A stretch of DNA of 61,664 nucleotides from Paenibacillus kobensis NBRC 15729 (GCF_004000825.1 NZ_BILZ01000036.1:1-61664), one strand, 5' to 3'. Shown: positions 9,827 to 19,428, counted from the first letter of the stretch. Numbers and translations are program-made. The notes: generated from the letters alone by a model not told the origin.

Positions 9827-10183
9827 ATGAGCTGTATTTTTTGTAAAATCATTAACGGAGAGCTTCCATCCCGCAAAGCTTATGAGAGCGACGCTGTATT
9901 GGCATTCCACGATATCACGCCGAAGGCGCCTGTACATGTCGTTATCGTGCCGAAGAAGCATATCGATACGATGAACGAAGTCGAGAGCGGCACCGACGAT
10001 GCAGCGGTTGCGGAACTGTTTCAGGCCGCACGCCAAATCGCCCGCGAGCTCGGCATTGCCGAGTCCGGCTACCGTCTAATTAACAACTGTAATGCTGACA
10101 GCGGCATGGAGGTTAGTCACTTACATTTCCACTTGTTGGGCGGCCGAAATTTGGGAGCACTTCTTTCGAAGGTTGAAAGTTGA
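9827..10183 (+). CDS. HIT family protein (histidine triad hydrolase)
   Basis: Histidine triad proteins hydrolyse nucleoside phosphoramidates or related adenylyl conjugates. The 118-residue product begins MSCIFCKIINGELPS, typical of the HIT branch, and has the triad HLHFHLLGG with H98, H100 and H102. ATG 9827 follows AGGAGAGGG; the frame runs upstream to 9797 but has no ribosome site there. The stop codon TGA (10181-10183) lies within the -35 box of the rpsU promoter. In Bacillus relatives a HIT gene (hit/hinT) is elsewhere, so its exact orthology is open. Confidence 0.93.
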   Translation: MSCIFCKIINGELPSRKAYESDAVLAFHDITPKAPVHVVIVPKKHIDTMNEVESGTDDAAVAELFQAARQIARELGIAESGYRLINNCNADSGMEVSHLHFHLLGGRNLGALLSKVES

Positions 10184-10209
10184 CACTGCCTTTCCTTTTC
10201 ATCTATAAT
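10180..10209 (+). promoter_or_regulatory. Sigma-A promoter of rpsU
   Basis: Perfect TTGACA (10180-10185) and TATAAT (10204-10209) are separated by 18 bases. The -35 box overlaps the stop codon of the preceding HIT gene. Transcription would begin near 10216, about 50 bases before rpsU. Confidence 0.9.
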
Positions 10210-10266
10210 GAAATTTGATTACGGTGAAATGCTCTGGACGGTCTGTTTCGGAGGGAGGGAAAACTG

Positions 10267-10440
10267 GTGTCTGAAACGAAAGTTCGCAAAAACGAGACTA
10301 TCGATGCTGCACTCCGCCGCTTCAAGCGCTCCATCGCAAAGGACGGCGTTCTTGCTGAGGTTAAGAAGCGCAAGCATTACGAGAAGCCAAGCGTGAAACG
10401 CAAGAAGAAGTCCGAGGCTGCGCGTAAGAGAAAGTTTTAG
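10267..10440 (+). CDS. rpsU: 30S ribosomal protein S21
   Basis: This short gene encodes a 57-residue basic protein beginning [19 protein letters not shown] and ending in KRKF, characteristic of bS21, which binds the 30S platform near the 3' end of 16S rRNA and helps initiation. GTG 10267 follows GGAGGGAGGG. A consensus promoter lies just upstream, and yqeY follows after 15 bases with its own AGGAGG, as in Bacillus. Codon use is that of a highly expressed gene. Confidence 0.97.
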   Translation: MSETKVRKNETIDAALRRFKRSIAKDGVLAEVKKRKHYEKPSVKRKKKSEAARKRKF

Positions 10441-10455
10441 GAGGATCACGTCCCA

Positions 10456-10899
10456 ATGAACCTTAGCGATCGATTGAACGACGATATGAAGCAAGCGATG
10501 AAAAATCAGGACAAGTTTAAACTTACAACGATTCGCATGATTCGTGCGTCCATCAAGAATGCGGAAATCGATTTGAAGCGTTCCTTGGAGGACAGCGAAG
10601 TGCTTGATATACTCAGTCGTGAGATCAAACAACGTAAAGATTCCCTCCAAGAATTTACCAAAGCGGGCCGAGATGATCTTGTCAAAGATGTTGCCGTAGA
10701 AATCGATATTATTGGTGTATACCTTCCCGAGCAGCTGACTGAAGAAGAGATCAAGTCAATTGTACTGCAGACCATCCAGGAAACCGGTGCTTCTTCTAAA
10801 GCCGAGATGGGAAAAGTGATGACCGCCCTTATGCCGAAGGTTAAAGGGCGCGCTGACGGTAAACTAGTAAACACGATTGTGCAACAATCCTTGCAATAA
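10456..10899 (+). CDS. yqeY: GatB/YqeY domain-containing protein
   Basis: The 147-residue protein belongs to the YqeY family, which resembles the C-terminal tRNA-binding helical domain of GatB, part of the amidotransferase that makes Gln-tRNA. It opens [16 protein letters not shown] and contains the family segment [13 protein letters not shown], then [11 protein letters not shown] and [17 protein letters not shown]. The free-standing protein's role is not settled. It is in an rpsU-yqeY operon closed by a strong terminator. Confidence 0.95.
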   Translation: MNLSDRLNDDMKQAMKNQDKFKLTTIRMIRASIKNAEIDLKRSLEDSEVLDILSREIKQRKDSLQEFTKAGRDDLVKDVAVEIDIIGVYLPEQLTEEEIKSIVLQTIQETGASSKAEMGKVMTALMPKVKGRADGKLVNTIVQQSLQ

Positions 10900-10917
10900 A
10901 TTCATACGGACAGGTGA

Positions 10918-10946
10918 ACACTCCCTTATACAAGGGAGTGTTTTTT
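10918..10946 (+). terminator. Rho-independent terminator of rpsU-yqeY
   Basis: ACACTCCCTT pairs with AAGGGAGTGT across a 4-base loop, followed by TTTTT. Confidence 0.93.
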
Positions 10947-11063
10947 CTGTTCTTTTTATATGATTAATCAAATAATTATACATTATGTGGGAAATGCGAA
11001 ACGTTCATGTTAGATGTGCGTATATGTCATTAGTAACATACTAGTATGAAGGAGGCGTGAGGC

Positions 11064-12437
11064 TTGGATTTCCGTCGCATCATGCAGTGGAGAGCGTTGC
11101 TGTTAAGGTTATCGGCTATTGGCTTCATTATTGGATGTCTGCTGCCTTGGTCAGCGGTGTCAGCTGCTGAGCAAAGCTCAGTCGGAGGGGCTGTCTATAT
11201 CGTTCATGCGAAACAGACGGTTGAATCCGGCTTGCAGTCATTTCTGGAGAGGGCGTATAAGGAAGCGGAGGAAGCACGTGCGGAACGGGTTGTACTGCGG
11301 CTTGATACGTATGGAGGGTTGGTCGACAGCGCGGTCGAGATCGGCCATTTGATCCGCGAGAGCAAAGTGCCGACGACGGTGTTCGTCGAGGGTAAAGCCG
11401 TATCAGCGGGAACGTATATCGCGCTCAATGCGCAGAACATTGTCATGCAGCCAGGCAGTACGATCGGCGCTGCGGCTGTAGTCGATGGTTCGGGCGAGCT
11501 GATCGACAATCCGAAGGTCGTCTCATTCTGGACCGGTGAGATGATGGAAGCGGCGCGGCTGCATGACCGGAATCCGGATTATGCAGCGGCGATGACCGAT
11601 ATTAACGCAGTTGTGGACGTGAAAGAAATCGGCCGGACGAAAGCGCAAGGAGATATTTTGACGCTGACGGCAACGGAAGCGGTCAAAGCGGGTTATGCGG
11701 AGCATATTGCGGCTACCGTTGACGAGACGATTGGGTGGCTGGAACTCGGACAACGCACGCAGATTGAGATCGAGCCGACATGGTCGGAACGGCTAGCTGT
11801 GTGGTTAACGTCACCGGCCATCATTACGATTCTGCTCATTCTTGGTATCGCGGGCATTGCTATCGAAATGCTGCTTCCGGGATTCGGTATTCCGGGTATC
11901 GTCGGAGTTGCTGCGTTCGTCCTATTTTTCTTCGGCCATTACGTTGCAGGCTTTGCCGGACAAGAGTCGATCATCCTATTTGTCGCAGGAATACTTTTGT
12001 TGGCGTCGGAGCTGTTCATCCCAAGCTTCGGCATTCTAGGCGTACTTGGTTCAATCGCGATTGTAGCTGGGGTTGTAACGGCTGCGCAGGATGCGGTAAC
12101 AGCGCTGTACGCGCTCGCTATTGCACTGGTCGTATCCGTCGTCCTCGTCTATGTGCTGGCGAGGAAATACAGCGACCGCGGCATATGGAACAAGTTTATA
12201 CTGCGGGATAAGCTAACGTCGGAGCAAGGCTATGTATCGGCCCCGTCGCGGGAGACGCTGATCGGCCGATCGGGCGTCACACTGACACCGCTTCGTCCTG
12301 CGGGAGCGGTCGACATTGATGGCGATAGGATCGACGTCGTAACCGACGGACGGTTCATCGGATCGGGCGTAACCGTAACCGTCGTGGCGACGGACGGCAC
12401 CCGGGTCGTCGTCAAAGAAGCAGAATCGTCTCACTGA
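11064..12437 (+). CDS. NfeD family membrane serine protease (YqeZ-like)
   Basis: The 457-residue protein matches the long NfeD form. It has a signal segment (about residues 9-33), a ClpP-fold protease domain (about 40-230), several transmembrane helices (about 245-370) and a C-terminal OB-fold NfeD domain (about 390-455). In the protease domain, VSAGTYIA contains the candidate nucleophile S114, and the Lys in RTKAQG near 193 is the candidate base. Partner genes for flotillin-like proteins usually follow, and floA starts 33 bases downstream. TTG 11064 follows AAGGAGG. The likely role is in membrane microdomain maintenance or stress. Confidence 0.92.
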   Translation: MDFRRIMQWRALLLRLSAIGFIIGCLLPWSAVSAAEQSSVGGAVYIVHAKQTVESGLQSFLERAYKEAEEARAERVVLRLDTYGGLVDSAVEIGHLIRESKVPTTVFVEGKAVSAGTYIALNAQNIVMQPGSTIGAAAVVDGSGELIDNPKVVSFWTGEMMEAARLHDRNPDYAAAMTDINAVVDVKEIGRTKAQGDILTLTATEAVKAGYAEHIAATVDETIGWLELGQRTQIEIEPTWSERLAVWLTSPAIITILLILGIAGIAIEMLLPGFGIPGIVGVAAFVLFFFGHYVAGFAGQESIILFVAGILLLASELFIPSFGILGVLGSIAIVAGVVTAAQDAVTALYALAIALVVSVVLVYVLARKYSDRGIWNKFILRDKLTSEQGYVSAPSRETLIGRSGVTLTPLRPAGAVDIDGDRIDVVTDGRFIGSGVTVTVVATDGTRVVVKEAESSH

Positions 12438-12470
12438 TTGGTCAAACTACTTACATGGAGGGGTTAATCA

Positions 12471-13463
12471 ATGGAACCGCAAGCTGTTACTTTTTTAATT
12501 ATTGCAGCCGTTGTCATCGTTGCTTTGTTCGTCTTCCTGAGCTTCTTCCCCATTATGCTCTGGATTTCGGCGCTTGCATCGGGTGTCCGGATCAGCATCA
12601 TCACACTCGTCGCAATGCGTCTGCGCCGCGTCGTGCCAAGCCGCATCGTGAATCCGCTTATCAAAGCGACGAAAGCAGGACTCGGTCTATCGATCAATCA
12701 ACTCGAGAGCCACTTCCTCGCAGGCGGCAATGTCGACCGCGTCGTCAATGCGCTTATCGCGGCGCAGCGCGCCAACATCCCGCTCGTATTCGAACGGGCG
12801 GCAGCGATCGATCTGGCGGGACGCGATGTCTTGCAAGCGGTACAGATGAGCGTTAACCCGCGCGTCATTGAGACGCCGATCGTGGCGGCTGTGGCGAAAG
12901 ACGGCATTGAAGTGAAAGTAAAAGCTCGCGTAACGGTTCGGGCGAATATCGAGCGTCTCGTCGGCGGCGCCGGCGAGGAAACGATTATCGCGCGTGTCGG
13001 CGAAGGGATTGTCACGACGGTCGGTTCGTCTGCATCGCATAAGGATGTGCTTGAGAATCCGGATTTGATTTCGCGTACCGTACTTGGCAAAGGACTTGAT
13101 GCCGGGACTGCGTTCGAAATCTTATCGATCGATATTGCGGACGTGGATGTAGGCAAAAACATCGGTGCTCATCTGCAGACCGAGCAAGCGGAGGCGGACA
13201 AACGGATCGCACAGGCGAAGGCGGAAGAGCGCCGCGCAATGGCTGTCGCACATGAGCAGGAGATGAAGGCGAAGGTCGTAGAAATGCGGGCCCGAGTCGT
13301 GGAATCGGAATCGCAGGTTCCTCTTGCAATGGCTGAAGCGCTTAAAAGCGGCAAGCTAGGCGTAATGGACTATATGAACATGAAGAACATCGAAGCCGAT
13401 ACGCAGATGCGCAGTACGATCGGTAAGCCGGATACGGCGCAGCAAGACGACCATAAGGCATAG
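12471..13463 (+). CDS. floA: Flotillin-like protein FloA
   Basis: FloA (YqfA) scaffolds membrane microdomains and affects signalling, secretion and membrane fluidity. The 330-residue protein has the usual length. It starts with a hydrophobic hairpin anchor (about residues 6-50), then an SPFH-like domain (about 55-215) and an Ala/Glu-rich helical region (about 230-300) typical of flotillins. Recognisable segments include [17 protein letters not shown] and [16 protein letters not shown] 12471 follows GGAGGGG. It is probably cotranscribed with the upstream NfeD gene. Confidence 0.96.
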   Translation: MEPQAVTFLIIAAVVIVALFVFLSFFPIMLWISALASGVRISIITLVAMRLRRVVPSRIVNPLIKATKAGLGLSINQLESHFLAGGNVDRVVNALIAAQRANIPLVFERAAAIDLAGRDVLQAVQMSVNPRVIETPIVAAVAKDGIEVKVKARVTVRANIERLVGGAGEETIIARVGEGIVTTVGSSASHKDVLENPDLISRTVLGKGLDAGTAFEILSIDIADVDVGKNIGAHLQTEQAEADKRIAQAKAEERRAMAVAHEQEMKAKVVEMRARVVESESQVPLAMAEALKSGKLGVMDYMNMKNIEADTQMRSTIGKPDTAQQDDHKA

Positions 13464-13471
13464 GCCGCGCT

Positions 13472-13984
13472 ATGGAGAAGCTGATTGATTTTTTGCTTGA
13501 TAATATTTATCTCGTCATCGTTGTCGCGGGCTTCGTGCTGTCGGCGATGGGCAAGAGAAAAGGCAAAGGCGACAGAAGAACGACGCGGATGCCGGACTTC
13601 GGCGGAGGAGATGCAGCGTCCGTCGAGGAGGGCGAACCTCAGCGGCATAGACCAAGTAACGGGCAGCCGCCGCTTCCCGGCCGGCAGCCTTCCGCTGAGC
13701 GTCCGCAGCCGGCAGCCGTTCGCCGTGTCCCTTCGTCAAGCGGGCCGGCAGTTGCGGCTCGAACGCAGCCCGCGGAGCGGGAAGACATATTCCTGTCGAC
13801 GGAATTGCAGGACGCAAGCTCGCCTCGGGTCCCGGAACAGCGCTCGACGCGCCCGACAGTCGTTGCTTCGGCTACAGGTAAGCAGGTTGCCGCAGCTGAC
13901 CTGGATGTGAAGGCGATGCGCCAAGCTGTCGTCTGGTCGGAAATACTAGGTCCGCCGCGCGCCAAGCGGCCATGGAACAGATAA
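13472..13984 (+). CDS. Hypothetical protein with N-terminal anchor and LGPPR tail
   Basis: This 170-residue protein has one N-terminal transmembrane helix (NIYLVIVVAGFVLSAM, about residues 11-26), a long Pro/Arg/Ser-rich linker that is probably disordered, and a C-terminal motif AVVWSEILGPPRAKRP. The tail motif is what I recall from uncharacterised Bacillales membrane proteins; function unknown. It starts 8 bases after floA and is followed by a terminator, so it probably ends the nfeD-floA operon. It might be a microdomain accessory, but only position suggests that. Confidence 0.8.
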   Translation: MEKLIDFLLDNIYLVIVVAGFVLSAMGKRKGKGDRRTTRMPDFGGGDAASVEEGEPQRHRPSNGQPPLPGRQPSAERPQPAAVRRVPSSSGPAVAARTQPAEREDIFLSTELQDASSPRVPEQRSTRPTVVASATGKQVAAADLDVKAMRQAVVWSEILGPPRAKRPWNR

Positions 13985-14012
13985 AGTGCCGTGTAATATG
14001 CAAGCTAAAATT

Positions 14013-14063
14013 AGTCCGTATGGAACTCAGCAATGAGCTGAGTGTCCGTACGGACTTTTTTGC
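14013..14063 (+). terminator. Rho-independent terminator after the floA operon
   Basis: A long imperfect stem (AGTCCGTA..GGA..ACTCAG with CTGAGT..TCCGTACGGACT, 14013-14056) is followed by TTTTTTGC. Confidence 0.9.
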
Positions 14064-14155
14064 ATATGAAATTACCGGCTCTGTATCGTAAGCTACATAA
14101 TCCAAGGCTGTGCCGCATAATTTGGTAAAGTACGGGAGGGGGAGCGGATAACGCC

Positions 14156-14443
14156 ATGGCAATGCGTCGTATGAACCGCAAGCTGCAAAAACTGACGGCA
14201 CAGTTGCTGGAACTTCCTCAAGACGTCGTGTACGATCTTCCCCGCCTCACGATGATTGGAGATCGGCAGCTGTATATCGAGAACCACAGAGGCGTCCTTC
14301 ATTTCTCAAGCGACCGGCTTCGTCTTGCGCTCAGTAAAGGGGAGCTGGAAGTTACGGGAGCCGATCTCGTCATCCGGACGATCTGGACGGAAGAAGTGTT
14401 CGTAGAGGGCGTCATTAAAAATATCGAGGTGCACGGCATGTAA
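14156..14443 (+). CDS. yqfC: Sporulation protein YqfC
   Basis: The 95-residue protein is a YabP/YqfC family member, expressed in the mother cell during sporulation in Bacillus. It reads QDVVYDLPRLTMIGDRQLYIENHRGVL in the centre (given here only as the pattern of the family: D-L-P-R-x-T-x-I-G) and ends with a segment like FVEGVIKNIEV. GGGAGGGGGAGCGG precedes ATG 14156. It is followed at 58 bases by yqfD, the usual partner. Confidence 0.93.
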   Translation: MAMRRMNRKLQKLTAQLLELPQDVVYDLPRLTMIGDRQLYIENHRGVLHFSSDRLRLALSKGELEVTGADLVIRTIWTEEVFVEGVIKNIEVHGM

Positions 14444-14501
14444 GGAAGGCGGCGCATGAGCGCCCAGCCGGCCGGACAGGCAGTGAAAGGAGCGGGCGAG
14501 C

Positions 14502-15695
14502 GTGAAAGGGACCTGGATGCAGTGGTTAAGAGGGATCGTAACGGTACGGGCGCGCGGCGGCGAACCCGAGGCGTTCGTGAATCGGGCGCTGCAGGGCGGC
14601 GTCGAGCTGTGGTCGATCCGGCGGTCAACCGGCGGTGATTTGGAATTCGAGACGACGGTGCACGATTTTTTTCGTCTGCGCCCTTATTTGAAACGGACAA
14701 GCTGCCGAATCCATGTGGCGGGAAGGGAGGGCATGCCGTTCTGGATCAAGAAGGTTCGCCGGCGCGTCTTCTTCGGCGTCGGGATGCTAGCTTTCTTCGT
14801 CGGCCTGTACTTGTTGTCGTCGCTTGTGTGGTCGGTGCAAGTGACGGGCAACGTCCGCATATCCGATGAGGCCATTCTGCAAGCGGCGGAGGCCGAAGGA
14901 ATCCATCAACTGCAATGGTCGTTCCGGTTGGATGAGCCAGCGATAATTGCCAAGAGGCTTGCAGCGAGGCTGCCCGATGCGGCGTGGGTCGGCGTGAAGA
15001 TGAAGGGCACATCCGTTATTATCAACGTCGTTGAATCAACAAAGCCAGACCGCGGACCGGCGCTTAGCCCCCGCCATCTGATCGCCTCAGCAGACGCGGT
15101 TGTTACCGATATTCAGGCTGAAGCAGGCCGCCCGGTCGTGAAGCGGAATATGCGCGTTGCTAAGGGAGACATTCTGATCTCCGGTACGCTGGGCAATGAG
15201 ACGAGCATGCAGACGGTTGTAGCCAAAGGGAAAGTGCGCGGCATCGTATGGCATGAATATCAGATCGTTTCTCCTTTGTCGGAAAAGGTTAAAGTATATA
15301 CAGGAGAATCAAAGATCAAATGGAATCTGGTCATCGGCGGCAGAGCATTGCAGGTCAGCGGCTTCGGCGGCAGTCCGTTCGCGTCGTTTGAGGTCGTTCA
15401 GCGGGAAGAGAAGGCGTCCTGGCGCGGGTTGCAATTGCCGATCGGCAGATTGAAGGAAACCGTTCTCGAAGTGAGGCAGGATGAACGAACGCTGACCAAA
15501 GAGGAAGCGATTGCCAAAGGAATTCAGCAGGCAAAGGCTGATTTGATGACGAAAGCGGGCGCGGATGCAGTCGTTGTAGCGGAAAAACTTTTGCATGAAA
15601 AGACGGACAATGGTAAAGTTTATTTGAAAGTACTTTTGGAAGTGGAACAATCGATCGTAACCGAAATGCCATTAGTCAGTACGCAAGGAGAATGA
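14502..15695 (+). CDS. yqfD: Sporulation protein YqfD
   Basis: The 397-residue membrane protein is of the YqfD family, needed for efficient sporulation in Bacillus. It starts with a conserved cytoplasmic part (about residues 1-85), then one transmembrane helix (VGMLAFFVGLYLLSSLVWSV, about 90-110), then a large outer domain with the segment GVKMKGTSVIINVVE. GTG 14502 follows AAAGGAGCGGG with correct spacing. phoH follows 6 bases after its stop, so yqfC-yqfD-phoH-pgpH-ybeY-dgkA appear to form one operon. Confidence 0.94.
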   Translation: MKGTWMQWLRGIVTVRARGGEPEAFVNRALQGGVELWSIRRSTGGDLEFETTVHDFFRLRPYLKRTSCRIHVAGREGMPFWIKKVRRRVFFGVGMLAFFVGLYLLSSLVWSVQVTGNVRISDEAILQAAEAEGIHQLQWSFRLDEPAIIAKRLAARLPDAAWVGVKMKGTSVIINVVESTKPDRGPALSPRHLIASADAVVTDIQAEAGRPVVKRNMRVAKGDILISGTLGNETSMQTVVAKGKVRGIVWHEYQIVSPLSEKVKVYTGESKIKWNLVIGGRALQVSGFGGSPFASFEVVQREEKASWRGLQLPIGRLKETVLEVRQDERTLTKEEAIAKGIQQAKADLMTKAGADAVVVAEKLLHEKTDNGKVYLKVLLEVEQSIVTEMPLVSTQGE

Positions 15696-15701
15696 GTCTA
15701 T

Positions 15702-16673
15702 TTGCACAATGAGACAAAGACGGTGAAATTGACGCTGCGGAACGCAGCGGAAGGGCTCGCGGTATTCGGTCCACAGGACCGGTATTTGCGGCTGATCGAA
15801 AGTCATATGAGCGCCTCCATTCAATCCCGCGAGGCGGAGATCGTGATTACGGGCGAGCCAGACGAAGTCGAGCAACTGGAACAGTTGTTCAGCGTCTTGC
15901 TGCAGCTTATTCGCGGCGGATTCACGCCGACGGAGCGCGATGTAACGTATGCGCTGGAGCTTGCGCGGCAGTTGCAAGCTGATCAATTGCTTGATTTGCT
16001 GACGTACACGATTACAACCACGTATAAAGGCAAACCGATCCGCGTCAAGACGATCGGCCAACGGCATTATATTCAGACGATTAAGAAGAAGGACATCGTG
16101 TTCGGTATCGGACCTGCGGGTACGGGCAAGACATATCTGGCTGTCGTATTGGCTGTCGCAGCGCTGAAGGAAGGCGCGGTTAAGCGCATTATGCTGACGC
16201 GACCAGCCGTAGAAGCAGGCGAGAATCTCGGCTTTCTGCCCGGCGACTTGCAGGAGAAGGTCGATCCTTACTTGCGTCCTTTGTATGATGCGCTGCACGA
16301 TGTTCTCGGTTTGGAGCAGACAACGAAGCTGTTCGAACGGGGCATGATCGAAGTGGCGCCGCTTGCGTATATGCGCGGCCGTACGCTTGATGATTCGTTC
16401 ATCATTTTGGACGAAGCTCAGAATACGACGCCGGAGCAGATGAAGATGTTCCTGACCCGGCTTGGGTTCGGTTCGAAGATGGTCGTTACGGGCGACGTTA
16501 CGCAGATCGACTTGCCGCGAGGCAAGAAGAGCGGCTTAATCGAAGCGTCCCGTATACTGCAAGGCATTGCTGAAATCGGATTTATCACCTTCTCGGAGCA
16601 GGATGTCGTACGTCATACCTTGGTACAGAAGATTATTACGGCTTACAACCAAGACGCGGAAAACCAAGCATAG
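15702..16673 (+). CDS. phoH: PhoH family ATPase
   Basis: PhoH-like (YqfE/PhoL) proteins are ATPases linked to RNA metabolism and are often encoded next to ybeY. The 323-residue product has a short N-terminal RNA-binding-like region, a Walker A motif GPAGTGKT (about residues 137-144) and Walker B FIILDEAQNTT (about 234-244), with VTGDVTQIDLP after it. TTG 15702 follows AAGGAGAATG. A second PhoH-type gene with a PIN domain lies at 49514. Confidence 0.95.
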   Translation: MHNETKTVKLTLRNAAEGLAVFGPQDRYLRLIESHMSASIQSREAEIVITGEPDEVEQLEQLFSVLLQLIRGGFTPTERDVTYALELARQLQADQLLDLLTYTITTTYKGKPIRVKTIGQRHYIQTIKKKDIVFGIGPAGTGKTYLAVVLAVAALKEGAVKRIMLTRPAVEAGENLGFLPGDLQEKVDPYLRPLYDALHDVLGLEQTTKLFERGMIEVAPLAYMRGRTLDDSFIILDEAQNTTPEQMKMFLTRLGFGSKMVVTGDVTQIDLPRGKKSGLIEASRILQGIAEIGFITFSEQDVVRHTLVQKIITAYNQDAENQA

Positions 16674-16690
16674 AGAGGATTGTACGCTGC

Positions 16691-18934
16691 ATGAACCGGA
16701 ACAAGGAAAACCGACACGGGCATCAGGCGATAACGACAAAAGGCTGGAAGCAAAGCGCGGGCGTACGCTACGCGCTGCTTTTTCTGTTCATGCTGCTGTT
16801 TTATTTCAACCTGTCTCCTTATCTCGTTCCGCAAACCTATGACGTGAAGAAGGGCGCGGTAAGCGAGAAAACGATTGAAGCGCCTAAACAAATATTCGAT
16901 GAGAAAGCAACGCTTGCGGCGCAGGAGAAAGCGGCGGAAGCGGTAGAAGACATCTATACCTACGTTCCGCTGCGCGGCGATCAACTGGTCGATCAGATCT
17001 TCATGCGGATGGACCAGTTAAATCAGGACGACGGCGTCACAATGGATGATAAGATTCAAATCTACCGGACAGAAATTCCCCGCAAATACGACGAGTATTT
17101 GGAGCAGTTCGCCAAATCGAACCGGGGCAACAGTACATACAACGATACGCTGTTGGACGAAATGCTAAGCTCGGCGAAGGAGCAGCGCTATACTGTACCG
17201 GAGGAGACGTTCTATAAGATTCCGAAGCTCACGCAGGATCAGTTGTCCGAAATGCGCGGCGTTGCGATGGAATCCGTCCGGAAGCTGATGAGCGAGCAAT
17301 TGCGCGACGCCGAGACGGCACGTACACGTGTCGCCGAGCTGGTGAATGCAAGTACATTGACGAACCGGACAGCGCGCGAGATCGTGCAGGAATTGGCTCG
17401 TTACGCTATTATGCCGAACAAGTTCTACGACAAAGAATCGACGAACGCGGCGAGAGCTTCGGCCCGGGAGAATACAGCCCGCGTCGCCATCCCCGAAGGG
17501 GAAGTGATCGTTGCTAAGGGCGAGCTTATTACGCCGGAGAAATATGAGCTGCTTGAGAACGCAGGGTTGCTTCAGGACCGCAAGACATATTGGCCGCAGC
17601 TTGGCACGCTGCTGCTGTCCATCTTGTTCGTCGTCGTGCTGTTCAGCTATATGGCGCAGTCGGGCGGCATCAGCGGGACGAAGCCGAAGTATGGCAACCC
17701 TCAGCTGTTTATGCTGCTGCTAATCTTCCTCTTGAATATGATCATTATGCAGATCGTTAGTCTGCCGCAATCGTCAACGACGGCATACGTCGGATATTTG
17801 GCGCCAGTAGCAACGGGTACGATGCTCATAGCGCTGCTGCTAGACATGCATGTGGCCATCGTCAGCTCGTTCCTGTTCGCCATTTCCGGAAGCATCATCT
17901 TCAATACCGGCCGGGAAAGCCTGTTCGACTTTGATTACGGATTCGTTATCGCCGTTGTATCTTTCTCCGCTATATTCGCCGTACACCGCGCAAGCCAGCG
18001 TTCGACGATACTAAAGGCAGGCATTATGGCCAGCTTGTTCGGTTCCTTATCGGTGCTGGCGCTCCAACTGCTTGGCGAGAAGATCGATCAGACGCAGCTT
18101 ATTTATTCGACCGGATTTGCTTTCGCCAGCGGATTGATTACAGCTGTTCTTGTTATCGGCATTATGCCGTTCTTTGAGGTAACGTTCGGCATATTGTCAG
18201 CGCTTAAGCTGGTGGAGCTGTCCAGTCCGAACCATCCGCTGCTGCGCAAGCTGCTGACGGAGACGCCGGGCACCTATCACCACAGCGTCATGGTCGGCAA
18301 TTTGTCAGAAGCGGCTGCGGAGGCAATTGGAGCGGACGGACTGCTCTGCCGGGTCGGCTCGTTCTACCACGATATCGGAAAGACGAAACGGCCGAATTAT
18401 TTTATCGAGAACCAGACGAACATTGAGAATCCGCACGATTTTATCGAGCCGAAGCTCAGTAAGTCCATTATCGTTGCGCACGCCCGGGACGGCGTCGAGA
18501 TGCTGCGGGGCTACAACATTCCGCGGCCGATTCGCGACATCGCAGAGCAGCATCACGGCACGACGTTCTTAAAATTTTTCTACCATAAAGCGTTGAAGCA
18601 GGCCGAAGAGCAAGGCGTGGAGCCAGACTTTACGGCTGACGATTTCCGTTATCCTGGACCGAAAGCCCAGTCGAAGGAAGCGGCGATCGTCGGAATTGCC
18701 GATTGCGTGGAAGCAGCGGTCCGAAGTTTGCGGAAGCCGACGGTGGAGCATATTGAAACGATGATACACAAGATTATTAAAGACCGTCTGGACGACAACC
18801 AATTCAATGAATGCGATCTGACGATGAAGGAACTAGACAAGATCGCACAGACGCTGAAGGAGGCCGTTATAGGCATCTTCCATTCGCGAATTGAATATCC
18901 GGACGATGTCAAACCGAAGGAGCGGCTGGCATGA
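16691..18934 (+). CDS. pgpH: 7TMR-HD family c-di-AMP phosphodiesterase (PgpH/YqfF)
   Basis: This 747-residue protein has the PgpH layout: N-terminal helix (about residues 24-45), a 7TMR-HDED extracellular domain (about 50-305), seven transmembrane helices (about 310-505) and a cytosolic HD domain (about 520-720). In the HD domain HHSVMVGNLSEAAAEA and FYHDIGK supply the metal-binding His and HD pair. PgpH degrades the second messenger c-di-AMP. The stop overlaps the start of ybeY by 4 bases. Confidence 0.96.
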   Translation: MNRNKENRHGHQAITTKGWKQSAGVRYALLFLFMLLFYFNLSPYLVPQTYDVKKGAVSEKTIEAPKQIFDEKATLAAQEKAAEAVEDIYTYVPLRGDQLVDQIFMRMDQLNQDDGVTMDDKIQIYRTEIPRKYDEYLEQFAKSNRGNSTYNDTLLDEMLSSAKEQRYTVPEETFYKIPKLTQDQLSEMRGVAMESVRKLMSEQLRDAETARTRVAELVNASTLTNRTAREIVQELARYAIMPNKFYDKESTNAARASARENTARVAIPEGEVIVAKGELITPEKYELLENAGLLQDRKTYWPQLGTLLLSILFVVVLFSYMAQSGGISGTKPKYGNPQLFMLLLIFLLNMIIMQIVSLPQSSTTAYVGYLAPVATGTMLIALLLDMHVAIVSSFLFAISGSIIFNTGRESLFDFDYGFVIAVVSFSAIFAVHRASQRSTILKAGIMASLFGSLSVLALQLLGEKIDQTQLIYSTGFAFASGLITAVLVIGIMPFFEVTFGILSALKLVELSSPNHPLLRKLLTETPGTYHHSVMVGNLSEAAAEAIGADGLLCRVGSFYHDIGKTKRPNYFIENQTNIENPHDFIEPKLSKSIIVAHARDGVEMLRGYNIPRPIRDIAEQHHGTTFLKFFYHKALKQAEEQGVEPDFTADDFRYPGPKAQSKEAAIVGIADCVEAAVRSLRKPTVEHIETMIHKIIKDRLDDNQFNECDLTMKELDKIAQTLKEAVIGIFHSRIEYPDDVKPKERLA

Positions 18935-19428
18935 GCTTAGTGTTGGACTGGAGCAACGAGCAATCGAAAATCGAAATACCGGATGCGTGGATTGAGCGTC
19001 TCGAGCAACTTCTGCGGATCGCAGGCGAACAAGAAGGCTTGAAGGAGGGCGAAGTGTCGCTGACGTTCGTCGACGACGAAGAAATTCACCGTCTGAACCG
19101 TGAATTCCGGAATATTGACCGTCCGACGGACGTATTGTCGTTCGCGATGCAAGAAGAGGGCGAAGAGGAGCCGGAGATCGTATTCGAGGTCGAGTCGGAG
19201 GACGAGCAGGACCCGTTCTCGGGCATGCTTGGGGACATCGTTATTTCGACCGAACGTGCGAAATTGCAAAGCGAGGAGTATGGTCATTCGCTTGAGAGAG
19301 AGATCGGTTTTCTGTTCGTGCACGGCTTTTTGCATTTGATCGGTTACGATCATGAAGACGCCGAAGGTGAGGCGGAAATGACGGCGAAGCAAGAAGCGGT
19401 GCTGCAGAAGGCAGGCTTGCCTCGCTAA
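18931..19428 (+). CDS. ybeY: Endoribonuclease YbeY, rRNA maturation factor
   Basis: YbeY is a zinc endoribonuclease needed for 16S rRNA 3' maturation and 70S quality control. The 165-residue product has the zinc motif H-x3-H-x5-H in HGFLHLIGYDH (H131, H135, H141) and the family segment FRNIDRPTDVLSFAM. An acidic insert near residues 75-90 is rich in Glu. It starts within the end of pgpH (ATGA overlap) and shares a base with the dgkA start. Confidence 0.96.
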   Translation: MSLVLDWSNEQSKIEIPDAWIERLEQLLRIAGEQEGLKEGEVSLTFVDDEEIHRLNREFRNIDRPTDVLSFAMQEEGEEEPEIVFEVESEDEQDPFSGMLGDIVISTERAKLQSEEYGHSLEREIGFLFVHGFLHLIGYDHEDAEGEAEMTAKQEAVLQKAGLPR

